Assembly: GCA_903970475.1 (NCBI GenBank)
Contig: CAJCIQ010000026.1
Coordinates: 1-54,392 of the forward strand
Length of the DNA: 54,392 nt
Direction: 5' to 3'
From: Beijerinckiaceae bacterium
GTDB taxonomy: Bacteria > Bacteroidota > Bacteroidia > Chitinophagales > Chitinophagaceae
This document shows, piece by piece, positions 26,651 to 35,356 of the stretch (the stretch's first letter is position 1; each line of letters begins with the position of its first letter). The translations under genes and the position numbers were made by a program. A model generated the notes under the pieces. The model ran no database searches. It saw only the letters and a list, made by a program, of their open reading frames with translations, and had not been told where the DNA came from.

Positions 26651-28279
26651 ATGTCAAAGCAACTGTATTTCGAAGTCGAAGCAAGAAACAGGATGAAAAA
26701 AGGCGTAGACATCCTGGCGAGCGCCGTTAAGGTTACCCTTGGACCCCAGGGGCGCAATGTTGTACTGGAAAAAAAGTTTGGCACCTCTACTATTACCAAG
26801 GACGGGGTTAGCGTAGCCAAAGAAATCGAGCTGGAGGACCCCATTGAAAACATGGGCGCCCAAATGGTAAAAGAAGTCGCATCCAAGACGGCCGATGCCG
26901 CCGGCGACGGAACAACTACGGCGACCGTCCTTGCCCAGGCCGTGATTTCAGAAGGGCTGAAGAATGTAGCGGCAGGAGCTAATCCTATGGACCTTAAAAG
27001 AGGAATCGATAAAGCGACCACAGCAGTGATCGCGGACCTGAAAAAACAATCCCGGACCATCGGGGATGACGCTGAAAAGATCCGCCAGGTGGCAACCGTA
27101 TCGGCCAATAACGATGAAAACATCGGTCGCCTGATCGCCGAAGCCTTTGGCAAAGTGGGCAAGGATGGCGTGATAACGGTAGAAGAAGCCAAAGGTATTG
27201 ATACGACTGTGGAAGTCGTCGAAGGAATGCAATTCGACCGGGGATATGTTTCACCCTACTTTGTGACCAACCCCGAGAAGATGCAGGTAGAATTACAAAA
27301 CCCTTATGTGTTGATCCATGATAAAAAGATCAGCGTCATGAAGGATATTCTACCACTATTGGAAAAGACAGCCCAATCCGGAAGGCCGCTGTTAATCATC
27401 GCCGAGGACCTGGACGGCGAAGCCATGGCTACCCTGGTGGTCAATAAGATCCGCGGGACGCTCCGCGTTGCGGCCGTAAAAGCGCCAGGCTTTGGAGACC
27501 GCCGTAAAGAAATGCTGGAAGATATCGCTGTACTGACAGGCGGCATCGTTATCAGCGAAGAACGGGGTTACAAACTAGAAGGAGCGTCTCTGGATTACCT
27601 GGGTTCCGCAGATTCGGTGACCATAGACAAGGACAACACCACCATCGTGGGCGGCAAAGGTCAAAAGAAAGATATTGAGGCCCGGGTTGCCCAAATCAAG
27701 GCGCAAATAGCGGTTACGACCTCAGATTATGACAAGGAGAAACTACAGGAACGCCTGGCCAGGCTCAGTGGAGGAGTTGCCGTACTGTATGTAGGCGCCT
27801 CCACAGAAGTAGAGATGAAAGAAAAGAAAGACCGGGTGGATGACGCCCTGCATGCCACCAGGGCCGCCATAGAAGAAGGCATCGTACCTGGCGGCGGCGT
27901 AGCTTATATCCGTTCACTCGACGCTTTGCAAGGGCTCGTTGGCGCCAACCAGGACGAAACGACCGGTATCTCCATCGTTCGCAGGGCCATAGAAGAACCA
28001 CTGCGCCAGATCGTAACCAATTGCGGACTGGATGGTAGTATCGTAGTGCAAAAAGTACGGGAAGGCAAAGAAGATTACGGCTTCAACGCCCGCACAGAAG
28101 TCTATCAGCCCCTCCTGGAAGCTGGTGTGATCGACCCAACCAAGGTCACCCGTATTGCTTTGGAAAATGCTACCTCTATAGCAGGCATGCTCCTTACCAC
28201 AGAGTGCGTAGTGGCTGACAAACCCCAAAAACAAGCTGCCCAACCTGCTGCTCCGGCAGGCATGGATATGGGCTACTGA
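26651..28279 (+). CDS. groEL: Chaperonin GroEL, paralogue without GGM tail
   Basis: 542 aa from the ATG at 26651 ([20 protein letters not shown]); the frame is open to 26609 but the family starts here. ATPase motifs are intact: [32 protein letters not shown], and the A-A[10 protein letters not shown] block ([15 protein letters not shown]). The C-terminus is [16 protein letters not shown], not the Gly-Gly-Met repeat that fills the cavity in housekeeping GroELs. Together with the linked hsp20, this suggests a secondary, stress-dedicated groESL set, but the rest of the genome is needed to decide. Confidence 0.95.
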   Translation: MSKQLYFEVEARNRMKKGVDILASAVKVTLGPQGRNVVLEKKFGTSTITKDGVSVAKEIELEDPIENMGAQMVKEVASKTADAAGDGTTTATVLAQAVISEGLKNVAAGANPMDLKRGIDKATTAVIADLKKQSRTIGDDAEKIRQVATVSANNDENIGRLIAEAFGKVGKDGVITVEEAKGIDTTVEVVEGMQFDRGYVSPYFVTNPEKMQVELQNPYVLIHDKKISVMKDILPLLEKTAQSGRPLLIIAEDLDGEAMATLVVNKIRGTLRVAAVKAPGFGDRRKEMLEDIAVLTGGIVISEERGYKLEGASLDYLGSADSVTIDKDNTTIVGGKGQKKDIEARVAQIKAQIAVTTSDYDKEKLQERLARLSGGVAVLYVGASTEVEMKEKKDRVDDALHATRAAIEEGIVPGGGVAYIRSLDALQGLVGANQDETTGISIVRRAIEEPLRQIVTNCGLDGSIVVQKVREGKEDYGFNARTEVYQPLLEAGVIDPTKVTRIALENATSIAGMLLTTECVVADKPQKQAAQPAAPAGMDMGY

Positions 28280-28314
28280 TCCCATGGCAGCCATGTGAAA
28301 ATTCCTTCATCGGC

Positions 28315-28342
28315 AGGGCGGACCTTTTGCGGAGTCCGCCCT
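28315..28342 (+). terminator. Hairpin after groEL
   Basis: AGGGCGGAC (28315-28323) and GTCCGCCCT (28334-28342) form a perfect 9 bp GC-rich stem with a 10 nt loop, 35 bp after the groEL stop. The following tract (TCGCCTTAAAA) is poor in T, so termination may be partial and the next gene may be read through. Confidence 0.6.
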
Positions 28343-28361
28343 TCGCCTTAAAAAATGAGCT

Positions 28362-28655
28362 ATGCCGTTGAAATATCGTATTGCACTGAATATGAGAAAA
28401 TGCTCCGGGTTTGAACGTTATGCTGTTTTCGACATCGGTACCGATCATTCTTTCGCGCATGCGCTTTTTACTTCCCTATTGGGCACGGAAGATGTGGCAG
28501 AGACGGATATCGTTCAAATGGATTTTGTTGAGGAACACAATGGGTTGCCATTAAGCCTGAAGGTCAAAAGTTGTTCAGTAGACGACCTGGCCCTGAACTG
28601 CCGGACAATCACCAAAGAGATTTTCAAACATTGGGTTTTAGATGCCAGGGTATAA
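28362..28655 (+). CDS. Conserved hypothetical protein downstream of groEL
   Basis: 97 aa, no signal peptide or membrane helix. ERYAVFDIGTDHSFAHALFT, SLLGTEDVAETDIVQMDFVE and SCSVDDLALNCRTITKEIFK look like a small alpha/beta protein. I have the impression of similar short proteins in other Bacteroidota but no function to offer. It lies 20 bp after the groEL hairpin on the same strand, so it may belong to the stress unit. Convergent with the ABC permease gene. Confidence 0.6.
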   Translation: MPLKYRIALNMRKCSGFERYAVFDIGTDHSFAHALFTSLLGTEDVAETDIVQMDFVEEHNGLPLSLKVKSCSVDDLALNCRTITKEIFKHWVLDARV

Positions 28656-28661
28656 GGCGCC

Positions 28662-29699
28662 TTATGATCTTATTTCCCTTCTCATAAAGAAGTAATAGGA
28701 AAGCGCAAAACAGGCTACCGTACCCCCCAGCAAACCCGATAGCTGAGGCCAAACGATCAGCAAGCTTTCTCTAAATGACAATGGAGAGGGAATCGCACCT
28801 GCCATTTGCTCCATCGTAAGCGGGCCAAGGCTTCTGAGCGAAGGCATGAGCAATACTGTCGTAGCGTCGGTATATAGTTGACTCGGAGAGAAACGCAGGA
28901 TATTCAGGATAAGGTTGTTGTTATCCACAATTTCAGCAGGAGAAAGAAATGCAGGATCAGGCAGGCAGGCCTTTACGACCAGGTTAACGATGATCCGGTA
29001 AAAGATCGTAAAGAACAGCCAGATGGCTATCGCACTGAGCGCCGAAGTCGTAGCCTGTTTGAATTTGACGGAAAACAGGATGGATAGACTAAGCCAAAAG
29101 GCAACATAGAGTACGGTCAGCAGGACAAAGCTCAGGATACGCAGGAACTCCCCACCCTCAATAGGCACACCCGTTAGTAGCATCCCCCCGCCTATCATCA
29201 GCAATCCCAAGGAAAGGAATAAGGTGGTGATGACCATGAGCGGGCTGATGAATTTTGCCAACAGGAAATTGTCCCGGTAGACTGGCTGTGCTAATAACCT
29301 TATCAAGGTCCCACTGTTCTGTTCCACATTGACTGCATCAAAACCAAGCCCTATGCCCAGGATAGCCCCCAGAAAACTCATGAAGATATGAAACGAAGGA
29401 AGGGTGCCATCCGTCGTGGTCAGGATCTTCAGATACAATAGTTGCCTGTCCGGATCCAGCGCATTGGAAGTGGTCGCACTCAGATTGGATAGCGAAACGT
29501 ACATGGACCCCAGAAAGGTCAGGACGATGAGGGCCAGCAGCACGATAAACCGCCAACTCCGAACCATATCCCCAATTTCTTTGGCGACCATGATTTGCAA
29601 AGCAGAGGCTGGCCGCCTGTTTGCCGTCACTGCCCCAAATACCTTACTTGCCAGTCCTTTTGAAAAAAGATCTTTGAAATAAATTACCCGACTTTCCAT
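28662..29699 (-). CDS. ABC-2 type transporter permease
   Basis: 345 aa with about six membrane helices. WRFIVLLALIVLTFLGSMYV, VNVEQNSGTLIRLLAQPVYR and FLLAKFISPLMVITTLFLSL match ABC-2/NosY-like permeases. Its start overlaps the end of the ATPase gene by 56 bp; an internal ATG at 29591 (MVAKEIGDMVRSW) would leave no overlap and is a realistic alternative. Third gene of the NEW3-ATPase-permease unit; the substrate is unknown. Confidence 0.88.
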   Translation of the reverse strand: MESRVIYFKDLFSKGLASKVFGAVTANRRPASALQIMVAKEIGDMVRSWRFIVLLALIVLTFLGSMYVSLSNLSATTSNALDPDRQLLYLKILTTTDGTLPSFHIFMSFLGAILGIGLGFDAVNVEQNSGTLIRLLAQPVYRDNFLLAKFISPLMVITTLFLSLGLLMIGGGMLLTGVPIEGGEFLRILSFVLLTVLYVAFWLSLSILFSVKFKQATTSALSAIAIWLFFTIFYRIIVNLVVKACLPDPAFLSPAEIVDNNNLILNILRFSPSQLYTDATTVLLMPSLRSLGPLTMEQMAGAIPSPLSFRESLLIVWPQLSGLLGGTVACFALSYYFFMRREIRS

Positions 29700-30660
29700 T
29701 TGATATATTTTCAGTTAGACTACTTTCAAAATATCGGTGATAAATCTCCTCCAGGCCATATTCCTTGCGGGAAACACCCATGATGTCATGACCCTTTTCC
29801 ACGAACAACCGGACAAATTCAGGCGTGGCGTTTCGTGTGCAGGAAATCTCAATGGCGTTACCCGTCACGTCAACATTTTTCACCCCTTCCAGCCTCATGA
29901 GCGCTTCATGGTAATGAGCAGGGTTATCCAGGGGGGCAGCCAAAGAAATCATGATTACGTGGGAATCCTTAGAGAATAATTGAGCCGATAATCGATCGAT
30001 ATGGTCGTTGGCCAATAATTTCCCCTCTACAAAAATGCCCACCCGATCGCAGACCTGTTGAACCTGGTTGAGGTGGTGAGACGACAGCAATACCGTGATC
30101 CCATGCTGGCGGCTGAGTTGCCTGATAAAGGACAAGAACTCCTTAACGCCCGCCGGATCGATCCCCAGCGTTGGTTCGTCCAAGATGATCACCTCTGGTT
30201 GTTTAATGAGCACTTCGGCAAGGCCCAGTCGTTGTTTCATACCCCGGGAATACGTTCCGGCCCTGTTATACATCGCCTTTGACAAACCTACCAGCTCCAT
30301 CATTTCCATTGCGCGCTGTTTAACCTCAGACTCCGCAATACCGTTCAGACGGGCGATATATACAAGATTATCCAGCGCATTCATGCTGTCATAAAATCCC
30401 AGGTTATCGGGCATATACCCCACCTTTTGCTTGACCGCAACGGGTTGAGTGGTTGAGTTATATCCGCAGACCGTCACCTTACCGCTGGAGGGTTCCGTAA
30501 GACCCAACAGCATCAGGATGGTAGTTGTTTTCCCCGCTCCATTGGGTCCAAGAAGGCCATAGATCTCCCCCTTCTCAATGGTCAGGTCCAGGTGATCCAC
30601 TGCCTTCAACGACCCATAAAGCTTGGTCAACCCTACTAATTCAATGATAGGATTTTCCAT
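29644..30660 (-). CDS. ABC transporter ATP-binding protein
   Basis: 338 aa. Walker A GPNGAGKTTT, Q-loop VGYMPD, signature YSRGMKQRLGLAEVL, Walker B EVIILDEPTLGID, H-loop LLSSHH. After ~220 residues a C-terminal domain of the CcmA/ABC-2 type follows. It is 12 bp downstream of the NEW3 gene and overlaps the permease. It powers export, or extraction of something from the membrane, by the partner permease. Confidence 0.93.
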   Translation of the reverse strand: MENPIIELVGLTKLYGSLKAVDHLDLTIEKGEIYGLLGPNGAGKTTTILMLLGLTEPSSGKVTVCGYNSTTQPVAVKQKVGYMPDNLGFYDSMNALDNLVYIARLNGIAESEVKQRAMEMMELVGLSKAMYNRAGTYSRGMKQRLGLAEVLIKQPEVIILDEPTLGIDPAGVKEFLSFIRQLSRQHGITVLLSSHHLNQVQQVCDRVGIFVEGKLLANDHIDRLSAQLFSKDSHVIMISLAAPLDNPAHYHEALMRLEGVKNVDVTGNAIEISCTRNATPEFVRLFVEKGHDIMGVSRKEYGLEEIYHRYFESSLTENISNGKSGNLFQRSFFKRTGK

Positions 30661-30672
30661 ATCGGGTACGGT

Positions 30673-31512
30673 TTATCTTCTACCATATTTTTTGATGAGG
30701 GAATAGACGATACCCAAAGCGATCAGGATCAACAGGATACCGAACCAGCCAGTAAGCCAGGACGTCGTAACCGTCAACCGGTAAGAGACATTAGAAGTCG
30801 CATTGGAATTACCGGCCGTAAATGTAGTAAGATAGTCGCCGGCAATGGTCTTATCAGGCACACTGATATGGGCCACGACAGTGACGGTAGAGCCGGGATC
30901 AAGGCGGTCAATCTTTGACGGCTCAAAGCTTACACTCCATTTGCCAGGCGCCTGGGCGCTCAGGTTCAGGTTATCCAACGGCAGGGTCCCCTCATTTTTC
31001 AGGGTAAGATCTAAGGACTTCGTATTGCCCTCTGTTCCCTCCCCGCTCAACAGCCCGTTGGGCGTAGTTAAGCCGATGGAATAGTTACCCTTCACGACTG
31101 CCTCAAGGTTCAAAGTCAGGGAATCTCCCTGATCTGAAACTGCGGCGACGGGTATCACATACTTACCAGGCTTGGTACCGGGGGAAGGCGTCAACTCAAT
31201 GGAAATATCCTGGGCTCTGTTAGAGTCCGCCTGAAAGGAGGTCACCTGCATACCCTGAACACGGAAAGCGACATTCCAACCGGGCGGAGCTGCCGCCTGC
31301 AAAGCATAAACGACCGGTCTGGCCTGGGCATTAAACAAGGAAGCATTGAAGCGGAAAGTTTCCTTGGTAGTCGCTTCCAGGTTCGTAAACCGGGAAGTAA
31401 AACTGGTGATTTTTTTAGGTCCTGAACGTCCCAGTGCCTGGGGGGAATGGAAAAAGAAAGTGGACCCTAATAGAACAGCAAGCAGATAGCGGTAATTTCC
31501 CCGGCCTTCCAT
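30673..31512 (-). CDS. NEW3-domain exported protein of an ABC unit
   Basis: About 279 aa from the ATG at 31512 (alternative 31542; the frame is open to 31749). Signal-like N-terminus (YLLAVLLGSTFFFHSPQALG), a long extracytoplasmic part with immunoglobulin-like NEW3 repeats (YALQAAAPPGWNVAFRVQGM; NLNLSAQAPGKWSVSFEPSK), and a C-terminal membrane anchor (GWFGILLILIALGIVYSLI). Genes of this kind are recurrently found next to an ABC-2 ATPase and permease, as here, and the protein is probably the extracytoplasmic component of that transporter. Confidence 0.8.
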   Translation of the reverse strand: MEGRGNYRYLLAVLLGSTFFFHSPQALGRSGPKKITSFTSRFTNLEATTKETFRFNASLFNAQARPVVYALQAAAPPGWNVAFRVQGMQVTSFQADSNRAQDISIELTPSPGTKPGKYVIPVAAVSDQGDSLTLNLEAVVKGNYSIGLTTPNGLLSGEGTEGNTKSLDLTLKNEGTLPLDNLNLSAQAPGKWSVSFEPSKIDRLDPGSTVTVVAHISVPDKTIAGDYLTTFTAGNSNATSNVSYRLTVTTSWLTGWFGILLILIALGIVYSLIKKYGRR

Positions 31513-31761
31513 GCGCCGGGCGCGACATTGTAGCGCTAGCATAAGATTAACAAACAGTTTATTATTTATTAATGAGATAAAAGCGCCTTCAAAAAAAGGC
31601 ACGCTAATATAAAGAGCAGACCGCATTAAATCCAAATCCAACCGAAAATTTTTTTCGGAATATATCACCTGAACCATGCCGTGGGAGAAGCCCTCAGGCA
31701 AAAGGGTGACCTGGCACGTCTCTGTTGTCTGTCCCTCCCTCTTAGCCATGCTCCGTCACGG

Positions 31762-32102
31762 GTAAACCCAACGAACGAGAGATCGTGATCATCAGCGTCC
31801 GGGTGGCGCAACATAACTGCCCCATCGCTATATACCGGCCGTTGCCGGTCCTGGAACAATTGTTCAGCCAGGTGGGAACGCCGCTGGTCGTTGCCGACGA
31901 AACACAGCTACATGCTTTGTGGACGCTCACGGGATTCATCAGCCCGTTCTATGAACTGCTGGCTGGTTTGAGCGGATGGGCAATCACCCATGGCGTAGCG
32001 CCGCCCGCGGCCATGCTTATATCGCACATCTATTTCAATCGCTGCGGGGCCAAGCAGGCATGGAAAGACGCCGCAGATCGGCTGTTCCCACGTTTTGGAT
32101 GA
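31762..32102 (+). pseudogene. Pyrroline-5-carboxylate-reductase-like gene, deleted and frameshifted
   Basis: One frame reads EIVIISVRVAQ then HNCPIAIYRPLPVLEQLFSQ, VGTPLVVADETQLHALWTLT and ISPFYELLAGLSGWAITHGV, the C-terminal dimer domain of the ProC-like family. At about 32010 the match moves to another frame (HAYIAHLFQSLRGQAGMER) and the last codons (DAADRLFPRFG, stop 32100-32102) are back in the first. The NAD(P)-binding half is reduced to a dozen residues. Two deletions and one frame change make it non-functional. Confidence 0.58.
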
Positions 32103-32270
32103 CCCATTGTCGGGCTCACCTGCTTCTAAGCCGCTCAAACAACTGCCACGTCCATGGGATGTGCCTGGTCCGGGCCAATACGCATTGGAATAAGAGTCGA
32201 AATCCAGTGAATTGAACCTGTCTCAAAGAAGCCGTTCCAATTGCCCGTACCGAAAACAGGTTAAACACCC

Positions 32271-32436
32271 GTCTACATCAAATAATATTATTTCAAGTTT
32301 CCTTTGTGAAGGAAATTGTCTTGAAGCATGGATTCCTTTTCAGGTTATGAACGGATAATTGAGGCTATCAATATCATGAAAATGATGGATTGGTACGTCA
32401 GCCAACGGGATGTTTCAACATCCCGTTCCTTATTAT
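32271..32436 (+). ncRNA. Hairpin repeat unit, copy 1 (candidate small RNA)
   Basis: The unit has a conserved 5' block starting GTCTACATC and ending CCTTTGTG (32271-32309), a variable middle, and a perfect hairpin, CGGGATGTTTCAACATCCCG (32406-32425), extended by AA/TT pairs, followed by the T-rich TTCCTTATTAT. Block-to-hairpin distance is 135 bp, against 132 and 138 in the other two copies. A 39-codon ORF (32328-32447) crosses the hairpin here but has no counterpart in copies 2 and 3. Transcription is inferred, not shown. Confidence 0.45.
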
Positions 32437-32443
32437 ATGCCGA

Positions 32444-33607
32444 TTAGTTGCGCCACCCATCCCGAAGAAAAAACTTCGACGCCAGAGAAACACTGTTTCG
32501 TCTAAGGAATTCCACTACCAAGGCTTTCTTCGGATCATTTAAAGCTAAATCCACAGCAGTCTTATTCTGATGATTAACAATACCCGGATTGGCGCCCTTT
32601 CTTACCAATAATTTCACCTTTAAGAGCAATACCTGATCCAGATCATTACCTTTGGAGAGTTCAGCGCTGCATAATTTATGCAACATGGTGTCCCCACGAA
32701 AATCTTGCGTATTGACATTAACGCGCTTAAGAAGCCGGGAAATCATTTTACAATCCTTACCTAAAAGAACGTCTATTGGCGAAACATGTTCCTTACTAAA
32801 CGAAGACTCCCGCCAAAGATCGGCACCATCGATTATCATTTGCTCTAGTAATGGAAAATCTGACGGCTCGTTCACACCCATAACGAAATAATCCAAAATG
32901 GAGAAGCCATAACGGTCCAATAAATTAAATGAAGGTTCAACAAAGGAAGACAAATACATATACATATCAAGACTTCGCTCCTGAACAACTGAGTAATAAA
33001 ACGCATCCCTCCCGGTACTATCACGTACGTGTATACTTGCTCCATAACTCAAAAACGCGGACATTACGGAAACATTACGGGCATGAATAGCCAAGATTAA
33101 AGGAGTGCTGCCCTTTAAATCCTTCTGATCTACATCAAGTCTGTACCTGCAAAAAAGATGTATATAGGCAATGGCATAATCCGTAGAGAGGGAATTGCTT
33201 ACAGCCATAAAATGAAAAAGGGTCTGCCCCTGGTCATCCACGTAATCCGGGTTACATCCAGCTTCCGGCATGCAACGTATGATGGAAGGATGTGCGCCAT
33301 GATTGATCCAAAACCTAAATAGGTCATCCTTTCCAAGGAGGTTATCCGTATACGCTGCTTTTTTCAGCAAACAGGCAAGAAAGTCCAATGTCTCTTCGTC
33401 CGGCTCCTTTACGCCAGCGATTCCACAAAAAACATAATGACTCCACGCATAGAAGACCTTTAAATCACCATAATGAGAAGCGTTATCCAGGAGTTCCCTT
33501 AGCAAGTCAAAAGCTTTAAGGTGTATAAGCCTCTCAAATAAAGCAGTAGAGGGTTTGTCGGTCATTACTGCATTCCCCTTTAATAGATTATTCATATTTT
33601 TCCTCAT
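32444..33607 (-). CDS. Ankyrin-repeat protein
   Basis: 387 aa, cytosolic (a second start, MNNLLKG, at 33595). From residue ~120 several ankyrin-type repeats are visible: DDQGQTLFHFMAVSNSLSTD, DLKGSTPLILAIHARNVSVM, RDSTGRDAFYYSVVQERSLD, RYGFSILDYFVMGVNEPSDF, DFRGDTMLHKLCSAELSKG and HQNKTAVDLALNDPKKALVV. The N-terminal 110 residues are helical and unassigned. Ankyrin repeats bind other proteins. Copies of the hairpin unit flank the gene on both sides. Its link to the nearby response regulators is by position only. Confidence 0.85.
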   Translation of the reverse strand: MRKNMNNLLKGNAVMTDKPSTALFERLIHLKAFDLLRELLDNASHYGDLKVFYAWSHYVFCGIAGVKEPDEETLDFLACLLKKAAYTDNLLGKDDLFRFWINHGAHPSIIRCMPEAGCNPDYVDDQGQTLFHFMAVSNSLSTDYAIAYIHLFCRYRLDVDQKDLKGSTPLILAIHARNVSVMSAFLSYGASIHVRDSTGRDAFYYSVVQERSLDMYMYLSSFVEPSFNLLDRYGFSILDYFVMGVNEPSDFPLLEQMIIDGADLWRESSFSKEHVSPIDVLLGKDCKMISRLLKRVNVNTQDFRGDTMLHKLCSAELSKGNDLDQVLLLKVKLLVRKGANPGIVNHQNKTAVDLALNDPKKALVVEFLRRNSVSLASKFFLRDGWRN

Positions 33608-33644
33608 CCTTTAGCACGAAGGATGCAGCAAACAGCTTACGCAT

Positions 33645-33807
33645 CTGTCCACATCCAATAATTTAATTCAAGCGTTCTTTGTGCGGGAAAACAAATTGGA
33701 GCGTTGCTAACCTAAAGGTTAAGTCACTTATTAATGGGGGCGAGTCAGCACGGAAATGTTTGATGATGCCACACAGCGGGATGTTTCAACATTCCGTTTT
33801 TCATTTT
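33645..33807 (+). ncRNA. Hairpin repeat unit, copy 2 (candidate small RNA)
   Basis: Conserved block from GTCCACATCC to TTCTTTGTG (33645-33682), variable middle, hairpin CGGGATGTTTCAACATTCCG (33777-33796) followed by TTTTTCATTTT, a good terminator tail. Relative to copy 1, C to T in the right arm turns a G-C into a G-U pair on the plus-strand RNA; on the minus strand it would be an A-C mismatch. The middle (TTGCTAACCTAAAGGTTAAG) is close to that of copy 3. Confidence 0.5.
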
Positions 33808-33842
33808 ATGTATCGTGGGGGCGCCAAATAGGTTACACACAT

Positions 33843-34012
33843 GTCTACATCATTTTAATATTTTCAATCTTTCTTTGTGCAAGAATAAAGAAATAGGTCG
33901 TTTTGCTAATCTAATGGTAAATCACTGACGATCGGAGACGATCAACTTCATGTAAACGATTGAATTGATTAACCAACCAACGGGATGTTTCAACATCCTG
34001 TTTCCCATTTAT
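33843..34012 (+). ncRNA. Hairpin repeat unit, copy 3 (candidate small RNA)
   Basis: Conserved block from GTCTACATC to TTCTTTGTG (33843-33879), a middle with TTGCTAATCTAATGGTAAAT like copy 2, and hairpin CGGGATGTTTCAACATCCTG (33981-34000) then TTTCCCATTTATAT. The C to T change again gives a G-U wobble on the plus strand only. Copies 2 and 3 lie head-to-tail, about 200 bp apart, so they are probably a tandem duplication. The unit ends at the stop codon of the minus-strand response regulator, where it could also act as that gene's terminator. Confidence 0.5.
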
Positions 34013-34638
34013 ATAAGGTTGTAGCTTTGGGCCAGCTTAATAAAGTCGTTCATATTGGTTACGCCTAACCTTTTATAGATCCTGGATTTATAGGTGCGAA
34101 TGGTGGATGGCTCAATACCCATTCCAAGCGAAATCTCAGGAAGCGTCCGGCCAACAGCCAGCATCTGCGCAACACTTAATTCTCTTCTGGACAGCGCCCG
34201 AAATGGATTTTGCCTGTTTGGATCCTGATCAGTCGTATGCAGATTTCCATTTTCCTCCTGCATAAAGTACGACCTATTGTCCTCGACAATCATGTGCAGG
34301 GCTCTGGCAATCTCTCCCACCTCACTTTGCTTACCCACATAACCGGAAACGCCCATAGAACGAAGCTGCTCATAATAAATCTCCTCAGCCGAGGTAGAAA
34401 AGAAAAGAATTTTTTGTTCCGGTATCCTTCCCAGAATCCAACTCGCAACGGTTACCCCATCCATATCTGGCAAGGAAATATCCAGGATCACCAAATCAAA
34501 TTTTTCCCTCTTTATATTGGATATAGCAGATTCTCCATCCTGAACGTCAATACATGAAACACGAGGGAATTCAGCCTCGACGATACTCCTCAGATATCGA
34601 CTCACTATAACATGATCATCTACAATAAGAACCTTCAT
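34009..34638 (-). CDS. NarL/LuxR-type response regulator
   Basis: 209 aa. Receiver domain with LIVDDHVIV acidic pair and Asp53 in LVILDISLPDMDG, Thr/Ser in LFFSTSAEE, Lys in GYVGKQSE. The C-terminal LuxR HTH is LSRRELSVAQMLAVGRTLPE then SLGMGIEPSTIRTYKSRIYK. All phosphorylation residues are present. It is 36 bp downstream of its paralogue at 34675 and on the same strand. No kinase is in the operon; the hybrid kinase and Hpt protein at 36-40 kb are the obvious source of phosphate. Confidence 0.92.
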   Translation of the reverse strand: MKVLIVDDHVIVSRYLRSIVEAEFPRVSCIDVQDGESAISNIKREKFDLVILDISLPDMDGVTVASWILGRIPEQKILFFSTSAEEIYYEQLRSMGVSGYVGKQSEVGEIARALHMIVEDNRSYFMQEENGNLHTTDQDPNRQNPFRALSRRELSVAQMLAVGRTLPEISLGMGIEPSTIRTYKSRIYKRLGVTNMNDFIKLAQSYNLI

Positions 34639-34674
34639 AGCAACCCAATAAAACCGGAAGCTAAATTAAGCGTT

Positions 34675-35307
34675 CTAATTGTTAAGAAAGTCCATAAAGT
34701 TAGCTTTTGTCAAAAAATCATACAGTGTATCTACCTCGAATTTGCTGAAAATCCTAGCCTTATAAGTCCTGACAGTAGACATTTCAATACCTAATAGCAC
34801 AGCTATTTTATTAGTACTCATTCCCTGAACAATAAGCTGTGCGATCATCTTTTCCCTAGGCGAAAGAATCTCCATAATATTCAACGCCTTTTTGTCTTCA
34901 TTAAATAATATGGCGGGTCGTAATTCGACGGGCACGTATCGTTTTCCATCAAGGGCAATTGAACGAATAGCGGTGCGTATTTCCACCAAATCCGCATGTT
35001 TATTCAAGAAGCCATAAATCCCGATTTCATATAACGTGGGAGCATACACAAGCGCAGCGCTCATGGAAAAAACGAGGATCTTAAATTCCCGGCTAATGCC
35101 TAATATCGATCTTATTAACTCAATACCATCCTGATCCGGCAAACCCAAATCGAGGATTATCAGGTCAAACATTATCCCAGTCACAACATCTGTACATTCC
35201 TTCGCGCTGCCTGCTTTGACAATAGTAGCGTTAGCAAAATCCATCCTGATGATGTTATCAAGGCTCTCCCTTACAATGTCGTGGTCATCTACTATCAATA
35301 TCCTCAT
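34675..35307 (-). CDS. NarL/LuxR-type response regulator (paralogue)
   Basis: 210 aa. Acidic pair in LIVDDHDIV, phospho-acceptor Asp53 in LIILDLGLPDQDG, Ser in LVFSMSAAL, Lys in GFLNKHADL. HTH: LSPREKMIAQLIVQGMSTNK then IAVLLGIEMSTVRTYKARIF. Clearly homologous with the regulator at 34009 (same domain order, KARIF/KSRIY end) but diverged enough to have a different target or partner. First of the pair. A strong minus-strand terminator 56 bp upstream isolates it from anything further right, so its promoter must lie in that short gap. Confidence 0.92.
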   Translation of the reverse strand: MRILIVDDHDIVRESLDNIIRMDFANATIVKAGSAKECTDVVTGIMFDLIILDLGLPDQDGIELIRSILGISREFKILVFSMSAALVYAPTLYEIGIYGFLNKHADLVEIRTAIRSIALDGKRYVPVELRPAILFNEDKKALNIMEILSPREKMIAQLIVQGMSTNKIAVLLGIEMSTVRTYKARIFSKFEVDTLYDFLTKANFMDFLNN

Positions 35308-35356
35308 CGCTGGTCATAATTAACATTAAGCGAATCTAAATAATCCATGACTATTA

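Noticed and set aside
26578-27192. 204-codon minus-strand ORF opposite groEL
   Set aside because: Ser/Ala/Pro-rich antisense shadow of a highly conserved chaperonin gene.
29644-29699. Frameshift between ABC ATPase and permease
   Set aside because: The 56 bp overlap is explained by an over-long permease start; an internal ATG at 29591 removes it, and both proteins are complete.
32271-34012. Reading the hairpin units as integron attC-like sites or MITEs
   Set aside because: No integrase or transposase, no terminal inverted repeats or target duplications seen, and the wobble pattern fits RNA structure better than a DNA recombination site.
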